Part shown: positions 57,295-64,000 of the stretch, in pieces | How the letters are laid out: every line of letters starts with the position of its first letter | Position numbering within the stretch: the stretch's first letter is position 1 | NCBI GenBank assembly: GCA_032718475.1 | Contig: JAUCBJ010001187.1 | Coordinates: 1 to 64,000 of the forward strand | Direction of reading: 5' to 3' | DNA: 64,000 nucleotides | DNA from: Nemertoderma westbladi | Lineage: Eukaryota; Xenacoelomorpha; Nemertodermatida; Nemertodermatidae | The notes under the pieces: model-generated | What the model was told of the DNA's origin: nothing | What the model saw: the letters and a program-made list of their open reading frames with translations, nothing else | The model's database searches: none | Position numbers and translations under genes: made by a program

Positions 57295-58493
57295 AGTCCG
57301 AACTACATGTCCAATTCAGTGATGTGAACGACACTGACCAATGTTCTGAGATGGAAGGATTCTATACGGACGAATTCTCCGACGAAAACGAATCCTGTTA
57401 CCTGATAAATACCGCAGTGTATCGAGCACTTACGTATGAAAAGGACACCGACAGCGAGCTCCCCCCAACTACTTCTGACCGACAACCACCTTGGAAAGCA
57501 CCAACTTCCAATGTAGGAATCCGAGAATTTCCCGTAGTGCAGCTAAGGGTCCATGGACCTGAAAGGAGTTATATAGTGAACACCCTTCTTGACTCCGGTA
57601 GCACAGGAACATTCATCGACAAAGAACTAGCCGAAGACATCTTTGCTGGACAACCCAAGTTCCGAACTAAGTTAAACATGTCAGGAATTATGCCGGTTTG
57701 GAAATCTACAGTAATCGCAGATTATTATGTAGGTGCGTTGTCCACCCCCCAGGATGAACTAGGAGAACACAGCATAAGGTCAGTAAAAATGGTGGCGATA
57801 AAGAACTTCGCTACCAGCCAAGTAGAACCTTATAACTGGGATGAGGACGATTTCACCCAGCAGTTTGATATACCTAGATTCAACACAGATTACCCTGGAG
57901 TGCAAATACTCATCGGTCAAAATGCGCATGAAGCGCTCGAGACATTGGAGAAACGGCCTGCTCAACTGCAACCACTACAAGCTTATGCGGGAAGAACTAG
58001 AGTGGGTTGGTACTTTACTGGCCCTTCCCGTAGAACTCTCATGGAAAGATTACCGAAAGATCAGGTATATCAAGTAAGAGAATGGGAAGATGAGAGCAGT
58101 GAGTTAGACGATCCAACTGAGGGAAGACCATACTCCTCAGATAATGACGACATCAACTCCAATGTAGATCAATGGAGACATTGCCCCGAGACGATTAATC
58201 TAGCCGACATCGCCTCCAGAGGAGCAACTCCTCAAGAACTGACAGATACTCCAGACTGGTTAGGTGAACCCGACTTCCTAAGTAAAGAAGATGAATGGCC
58301 TCCCCACCTTAACCCGGCTGAGATTAGACAGGCCAAGGGAGCGGAGAAAGTAACACAACCACTCAATCGCCCAGCTGGTCGTTTATGTTTACTGGAAAGA
58401 GACCGAAAACTGTCCGGAAACTATGGAAGGCAAGATACTCTTCCCACGACCACCTCCCTAATCCAACAAATATCTAGGGACTCCATAACGTAA
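57273..58493 (+). CDS. BEL/Pao protease fused to end of RNase H
   Basis: The frame continues from gag across one TGA (57,270-57,272) without other stops, to TAA at 58,491-58,493. About residues 85-110 after the TGA carry the aspartic protease motif LLDSGSTGTFID, followed by the DUF1758 pattern (ILIGQNAH..., RTRVGWYFTGP). Near 58,160 it jumps to WRHCPETINLADIASRG and WLGEPDFLSKEDEWPP, which in BEL/Pao Pol mark the end of RNase H. RT and most of RNase H are therefore missing by an in-frame deletion, and integrase does not follow. Expression probably needs stop-codon readthrough, or it initiates separately. No ATG occurs until MEGFY near 57,351. Confidence 0.85.
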   Translation, partial: NSPSQVSESELHVQFSDVNDTDQCSEMEGFYTDEFSDENESCYLINTAVYRALTYEKDTDSELPPTTSDRQPPWKAPTSNVGIREFPVVQLRVHGPERSYIVNTLLDSGSTGTFIDKELAEDIFAGQPKFRTKLNMSGIMPVWKSTVIADYYVGALSTPQDELGEHSIRSVKMVAIKNFATSQVEPYNWDEDDFTQQFDIPRFNTDYPGVQILIGQNAHEALETLEKRPAQLQPLQAYAGRTRVGWYFTGPSRRTLMERLPKDQVYQVREWEDESSELDDPTEGRPYSSDNDDINSNVDQWRHCPETINLADIASRGATPQELTDTPDWLGEPDFLSKEDEWPPHLNPAEIRQAKGAEKVTQPLNRPAGRLCLLERDRKLSGNYGRQDTLPTTTSLIQQISRDSIT

Positions 58494-60129
58494 CAACATA
58501 CGGAGTGGGTGTGTGACTATATTATTTTATATTTATTTTATTATTTTATATTATGTATGTATTATTATGTAATTTTATTATAATCGTTTTCTTTAATTTT
58601 ATTTAGTCAAATGTTATTTAGCGATTATTTAGTAGATTAGTGCAATATATTAGTGTTTATTACTTAATTACCTGTATATATTTAGTGCGACGGCGAGAAA
58701 TAATTCTTTTTCTCTTTCCTTACTGTCCGTATTACATTATAAATACGTGACTATACAGTAAGATGAAATCTCCGTACTTATTAAAGTACAATAAAGCTCC
58801 TACTATATTTAAGTATTATTGGTAAGCAGAGTATTAGGAATGCAAAATTCAGATCCTCGTGTCTCGGCTAAACCAAGCTCTGGGTAGACCTTGGAAACGA
58901 CTTGCCTCTTCTCACTGACATTGCTTCGTGCGATATTGCTCTCATACCGTATATTAAATAATACATATAGTAGCGTGATGTCCCTTTAACAGTAGCGTAC
59001 TACGCAAATAAATCTGTTAAACCCTTTGACCATCTGTAATTCTAGTCGATTAAGATATCGTGGCACCCACTGATATACTTGAAAGACAAAATTCTAGAAT
59101 CAGTGGTTAACGTCCCCAGACTTGTTCTGGAATAAACCGGTGCCCATCCTAAATATTAATTATTAATATTTACAAAATCTGTCAAATTTCAGATCCTTTA
59201 AAATTCTAGTCGATTAAGATATCGTAGCACTTACCGATACTCTTAAAAGGACAAATCCCTAGAATCAAGGATCCCAGTCCCCAGACTTGTTCTGGAATAA
59301 AATTGTGTCTATTTAATATTAAATAATAAAATTACGGGAATAAATTTAAATTCATATTTTAATGAATTTGATAGATTGTTATTTTATACAATTTATAATA
59401 TTCCCAAAATTCCATTAATTAATAGATCATGGGAGCGGAGATTCACCTATTAAGTGTATTAGTGTGTGAGAATCTCCAATATAGAGTCAATAGCCGATAA
59501 AATTCATAAAATCATATATAGAGATGATATTGACCATTAAAGACTTACTATTAAATAGCATCCCAGATCTGTATGCATGGGAATTACCCTAATTCTACCG
59601 CTAGCTTTCCATACTGTCACCATAGCAACAACCACGCTAGAATTAGAAGCGAGTTAACAGAACAATAAAAAGCTTGCTCATTGAATAGCATACGGAATAA
59701 ATAGCACACCGCTAGTATCCAAGGATACATAATAACAACGTGACATTCTGGAAGGCACTTGACTAACGGACAAATGACCCGAATGTGTGATAGAATGTGT
59801 ACCATTTGTGACAGTTACGTGGAATTTGTGCGTTTGTAGGTGAATGTTACTACTAAGGTGTGTTTACAGTAGCGAGTCGCAATTGTGAAAGTAGCCCTAA
59901 CTCTCCAGTAAGAACCTGAAGTATATCTAAGCCTTTGGGACGGACGGTGGAGTGACTTGTACTGGTTGTTGTAGTCGTTGTGCAGCTACGACGTTGGCGA
60001 TAGGCACATCGGCGAAAGTACACCAGCGCTGAGGATCTCGCACTGTCCGGGCGCAGAGAGGGGTAGGCAGCGACGCCCGCTCGCCTAAATATAAACTCAT
60101 TATAATATGGATAAACTTATATAGCAGAT
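58494..60129 (+). other. Non-coding internal region of the element
   Basis: AT-rich, no long frame. A 164-bp imperfect tandem duplication starts at 59,041 and 59,205, sharing TCTAGTCGATTAAGATATCG and CCCCAGACTTGTTCTGGAAT. This region replaces the missing integrase-encoding DNA. Confidence 0.75.
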
Positions 60130-61490
60130 ATGATTGAGTTGATAGAAGATGATCTTGGTATCAGGGAGCGATATACTCTACCTTTACAAGCATTTGTTGA
60201 TAGCTTGATACGCGGCGATGCTGGTCCAACTACTACGGAGGACGATGGTCGTTATATCTAACCGCCAATGTCCCGGGAGCAACTTGCGCGTGGGTTGTAC
60301 TGTAGATAATTCACCGCTCGCTATACGCATCGTAATGGTACGTATATGGACTTCTTAACTACTGGTCATCCTATCGACCTACACGATACGGACGATGTCG
60401 ATACCGAAAGGGAAATGGTCCTGTTTAAATATCATACCCAGCGGAGTCGGAACGATAAATTGAGAATCGAATGCGAAAATTATATTCGAAATCGACTCGA
60501 AAGAGAAGACGTTAAAGAACCGGATAAACGCGGTAACTCCAACCTATATTTGGAATTCTTGAGAGAAACATTGTAAAACCGAATAAATATCACCCGTGTT
60601 TCCCCTACAAGACGTGCGTCTTTGGTATTATTGCGATGAATGCCCAAGACCCAACCAACAAACGGAAAGACATAAATATCCGTAGAGACGTTGCACTAAA
60701 CACGGTTTACTCGCTATACTGGCGGGAGTTTCGAGCGAAATTTGTTTGACGTATCACCTACGCTCGTTCGATTCAAACGATCCTTAAATAAACCTATGAT
60801 CAGAGTTTCGGAATACTCGATCAGATCTCATCATTCCCTAGTGAGACCTCAGACTCTTGATCCTATTAGTATGACGGATCCTCCCGAGCTGTACTCACTG
60901 TTCAAAGATCTAGTGTTACCTGAACAATTAGTTGGTGGCACCCCTGTTGTGGGCTTCCTAGATATTAGCCCATCCTACCTAGCCGGATTGGGACGCGGAC
61001 ATTTAATATCGCCGTTTAACCCTTACCATCGTCCCGGCTTAACACGATATAACCTGTCACCAAAGTGGCGGAGAGCGTTGTACCAAATGAGTTAGACGCT
61101 ATTCTACAAAGATCAGAAAAGGAACTTACGCTTGTTCAGATAAACGTAAATTGCACTAGCAAGTCCAAGCGGTAAACAAAGTAACTTTATCTCAGTTCGA
61201 TCGGGAAATCCAGAATCTCTAAGAAGTTATCGAACTTGGACAACCCTATTCTCTGCGAGAGTTTTTGGATGAACGTATCCAGCTACGAGCGGAGGAAAAT
61301 CAGCTCGAGGAGAAGCATATCGAAACGGCGGATACCCCGACCATAATCCTACACCTTCTGATGCAATCATATTGCACCCTTCACCCAGGATTTATAGCCC
61401 TCCTAGTAAAGTGGCTCCCCCCAAAGAGAAAAGGACTCTTACTAGCCTCAAAAAACTGCGTAAACGCCGTCCGCGTAAGAAAGGCTAACT
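60130..61490 (+). pseudogene. Decayed accessory reading frame before the 3' LTR
   Basis: An ATG at 60,130 starts a frame that is protein-like but broken by stops at about 60,259 and 60,304. It is then open to 60,576 (60,346-60,576, acidic and charged). A second open block is 60,742-61,095. A third runs from about 61,240 with a helical segment (ERIQLRAEENQLEEKHIET). One frame over, it shows a proline-rich stretch and a basic end (KKLRKRRPRKKG) before a stop near 61,489. The GC content and charge pattern differ from the AT-rich surroundings. No transmembrane segment or envelope motif was seen. Function unknown. Confidence 0.5.
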
Positions 61491-61567
61491 GTTTAGAGTA
61501 TTTTTATATTTTGAGAAACTGTGATTTGTTATATTTTATAGACTTAAATCCCATTTTCTGGGAGCGG

Positions 61568-62617
61568 TGTAAAGGCTTTTGCGGAATTAGCCGGTTATTT
61601 TCCCCGTAAAGTACTCTGTAGTTGGTTTAGCAGGCATAAAAGGCCGTGTCCTTACTGTACTGGTGTTTTAGAGGACACAAAAGCCATTTCTTCTGTATGT
61701 GTACTTTAGCGGACATAATTAGCAATTCTATGACGCAATACGCCAGATCCTCTTGAAACAGTGTAGCTACCATGACGACGGCTAACAGCTGATGCTGTAC
61801 ACGTGTAGCTTTTTCTTTGTTCTCTGTTCCTTCTTTGTTCGTCTTTAGCCCAACATTAGTAGGCTTAATTATAGAACGTATATCTGTTATCATACCTCAC
61901 TTAACGAATCATAACATACAAACTAATCATATTGTCAACTACAAACACCGCATTTTACTGCTATTTACTGTCGGTTATTCATTATATTTGTTGATGGAAT
62001 ATTATATTTGGAATACTGATAAATAATCAGACACCCCAATCTTCTTGATATACTAAAGGTTAGAGAGACCGGTTACATATAACGATTGCGACTTACATTA
62101 AGTGGTTTGAAGTGAATCTAATGCTATTTTATAGGCCCTACATGTATTGTCTGTTGTTCTCTTTATATATGATTAAAATCAGTGAAGGTCGGCAGATTAG
62201 TGTGCAGCATTGTGCAGTATTGTGTATGATTGTGACTGATAACAAAGCATCTCCTAAAGAATGCGCCATATACGTGAATCTATAGCCATCCCGTTGTGTT
62301 TAGTTTAAGTCATAACTCTGTTTACATATTTAGAGCGCCACGTCCTAAAGGAACTGTTAATATTTCCCGAAAGTGAATAATATTTGTCAGAGATTATATA
62401 TTACGATCAGTCGAATAATACAGTAGGCCTACCCCGCAATACGGTTAGGCTTCCGAATCCAGTCTCCCGGGTATATCCAGCGGGTGAATGATCGCGCATA
62501 GACTGGCTTCGGCTAATGTAGTGTATCAAATACTTGTCATAGGCTAAAGACGATCTATCATCTAAAAGACATCCCAATTTGGCAGGTTAAACTGCTAAAG
62601 GTCTGAAAGCGCGAACA
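61568..62617 (+). repeat. 3' LTR (1,050 bp)
   Basis: Same ends as the 5' LTR (TGTAAAGG...GCGAACA). It lacks one CAGTA near 61,661 and has about six base differences. Confidence 0.95.
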
Positions 62618-62622
62618 CCATT
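62618..62622. repeat. Target-site duplication, right copy (CCATT)
   Basis: Directly follows the ACA end of the 3' LTR. Confidence 0.9.
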
Positions 62623-63244
62623 CAATTCATTCTTCCATTCAATATTATAATATTATATTATAAATATTTTACAAATAAATAATAATGACAAACCACTTGA
62701 ATTCTTTGAAACCCTGACAGAATATTTTTTCTATCCTTGAATTAATTAATAAACCAACTCGGATTTAACTGAGTCGTCTGCAACCTGTATTGACAATCCA
62801 CGAAGCTAAGGAAACTACTTTCACTAAGAAAGATTTTCCTTAGCTGAGATGCTGTACTCTATACTTGTGTGTGCAGATGGTTCTATCACATTTGAGGCAC
62901 AGTGACAAACACCTTTCCCCAGTGGCCATTTTTGGACTGATTTGTCTAAAATTTCACACAGACACTCTCTGACCTATGTGTAACTTTAAAAAAAAATTTT
63001 TTTAATTAGGTGATTTTCCGTTTCGAGCAGCACGATTGAAAATCATGAGTACATGGTTTTTTTTTTGCCTGTTTTCAAATGTGCAACTTTTCCTCAATTT
63101 TCCTTCAATTTGCCGGAAAATCTGGAGACAGACACCCCAGGTCGTGTATGTAATGTGGTGTTAATTTTATGGCTGCAGAGGACGATGTGCCCTTCGCGCA
63201 GCACGTGAAAAAACTGTCTTTTCTAGAAAAACAATTAACTTTAT
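62623..63244. other. Continuation of the interrupted intron
   Basis: No exon was found. One CTTCGCGCAGCACGTG word lies at 63,192-63,207. Confidence 0.45.
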
Positions 63245-64000
63245 TTGACCACTGTCAGTACTACTACTGCCCTGCCACCAGACAATCAGTATAGTAAGTA
63301 CAGTAGTTTTTTTTGTCACCATTGTCTACTGGAGATCTCATGGACATTGCCAAAGAAAGGGTTGAATAATTATAAGGCACTAAGTTCCGACATGGTAGAC
63401 CCAATGAAGGCACGGGAGGTGATAAATTTAATCAGTCAGCCTATTACTCATATAATAACTTTATCGTTGGCCATTGGTAAAGTACCTGAAAAAATGAAAA
63501 TAGCCAAAATAGTACCGATATTTAAATCCGGAGAAACGACCTTGGTCTCTATCTATCAGTTATCACGTTTCTTGAAGGACAATGAAATTCTTAAGGATAA
63601 TAAATTTGGCTTTCAATCTGAATAATCAACAATCGCTGCGCTAACACTCATGCACACATATTTGACTAAGGCTGCCGAAAATGCAGATACTACACTGGGT
63701 TCTTGGATCTTTCAAAGGCCTTCGATACAGTTAATCGTGATAAATCTTGTTGCGGAAAACTGGAACAGTATGGGATAAGTGGCCTGCCACTTAAGTGGTT
63801 CAAAGATTACCTGTCAAATAGGTTCCAGTTTGTTGACTACCTTGGATCTAATTCCGATCTGAACGAGAATCTCTTGACGTCCCTCTGGGATCAATTGTAG
63901 GGCCAATTTTATTTCTTATTTACATTAATGACATTTCAAATTTAATAAATTTTATTTTATTTGCCGATGATACGAGTATTTTTATTTCTGGCAAAAGTAT
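63245..64000 (+). pseudogene. LINE reverse transcriptase fragment, runs off the window
   Basis: The first part (63,410-63,540) reads VINLISQPITHIITLSLAIG and KIAKIVPIFKSGE, the beginning of a jockey/CR1-type RT. A deletion removes the block that usually follows. After a stop near 63,623, the frame with DLSKAFDTVNRD (from 63,703) continues to YLSNRFQFVDYLGS. One frame over, it reads GPILFLIYINDISN and ILFADDTSIFISG at the right edge. The catalytic FADD motif is intact but several frameshifts make it inactive. Confidence 0.88.

Larger units (their letters stand above)
50307..62617 (+). mobile_element. Full-length BEL/Pao-type LTR retrotransposon lacking RT and integrase
   Basis: Direct LTRs (50,307-51,361 and 61,568-62,617) start TGT, end ACA and flank 10.2 kb. 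CCATT is duplicated at 50,302-50,306 and 62,618-62,622. Gag with a DUF1759-type region and a DUF1758-type protease identify BEL/Pao. RT, most of RNase H and integrase are absent, so mobility would depend on a complete relative. A C/G-rich purine stretch (GGGAGCGG) precedes the 3' LTR. No TGG-type primer-binding site follows the 5' LTR directly. It inserted into an intron of the EGF gene, in opposite orientation to it. Confidence 0.95.

Noticed and set aside
60130-61490. Envelope gene of an errantivirus-like BEL element
   Set aside because: No signal peptide, transmembrane segment or cysteine pattern typical of envelope proteins is visible. The part is described only as a decayed accessory frame.

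Overview
The window is eukaryotic, AT-rich and dominated by repeats and transposable elements. A few exons of intron-containing genes sit between them. Scattered AGGCCTA-type words, BEL/Pao, Ty3/gypsy, Penelope-like, L2/CR1-like and RTE-like elements, and an EGF-containing gene point to a marine invertebrate, plausibly a deuterostome such as an echinoderm or hemichordate. That assignment is inference. No prokaryotic features, CRISPR arrays or rRNA genes were seen.

Layout. 1-10,193: two and a half tandem copies of a 4.0-kb non-coding unit, the third split by a 152-bp 5'-truncated LINE with a CCCGT target-site duplication. 10.3-14.3 kb: a tRNA-like SINE head and RTE-like and other LINE remnants. 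14.8-15.2 kb: the last two exons of an unidentified minus-strand gene. 16.4-19.9 kb: a truncated Ty3/gypsy gag-pro-RT fragment next to an L2/CR1-like LINE that has lost its catalytic RT motif. 22.36-45.31 kb: 5' part of a probable NME7 orthologue on the minus strand, seen as an ATG-only first exon, a DM10 exon and an NDK exon. Its introns hold a 61-bp minisatellite, nested fold-back elements, a TTAA-flanked piggyBac-like element carrying its own 160-bp repeats, a near-perfect 98-bp palindrome, a 3.7-kb array of about 76 copies of a 49-bp unit, and an orphan TATA promoter plus first exon on the opposite strand. 47.6-48.6 kb: a LINE 3' end joined to a Penelope-like GIY-YIG fragment. 48.98-50.21 kb: the last two exons of a minus-strand gene with a calcium-binding EGF domain and a duplicated cysteine-containing domain I do not recognise.

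50,307-62,617 is a complete, young BEL/Pao-type LTR retrotransposon (about 12.3 kb, TSD CCATT) inserted in the intron upstream of that EGF exon. Its two LTRs (1,055 and 1,050 bp) differ by about six substitutions and one 5-bp indel. It has an intact gag, a single in-frame TGA, and an intact protease frame fused directly to the end of the RNase H region. Reverse transcriptase and integrase are missing. Six consensus-like 5' splice sites cluster around the gag end, and a decayed extra reading frame lies before the 3' LTR. This is the most unusual object in the window. 63.2-64.0 kb: a further LINE with an FADD motif runs off the end.
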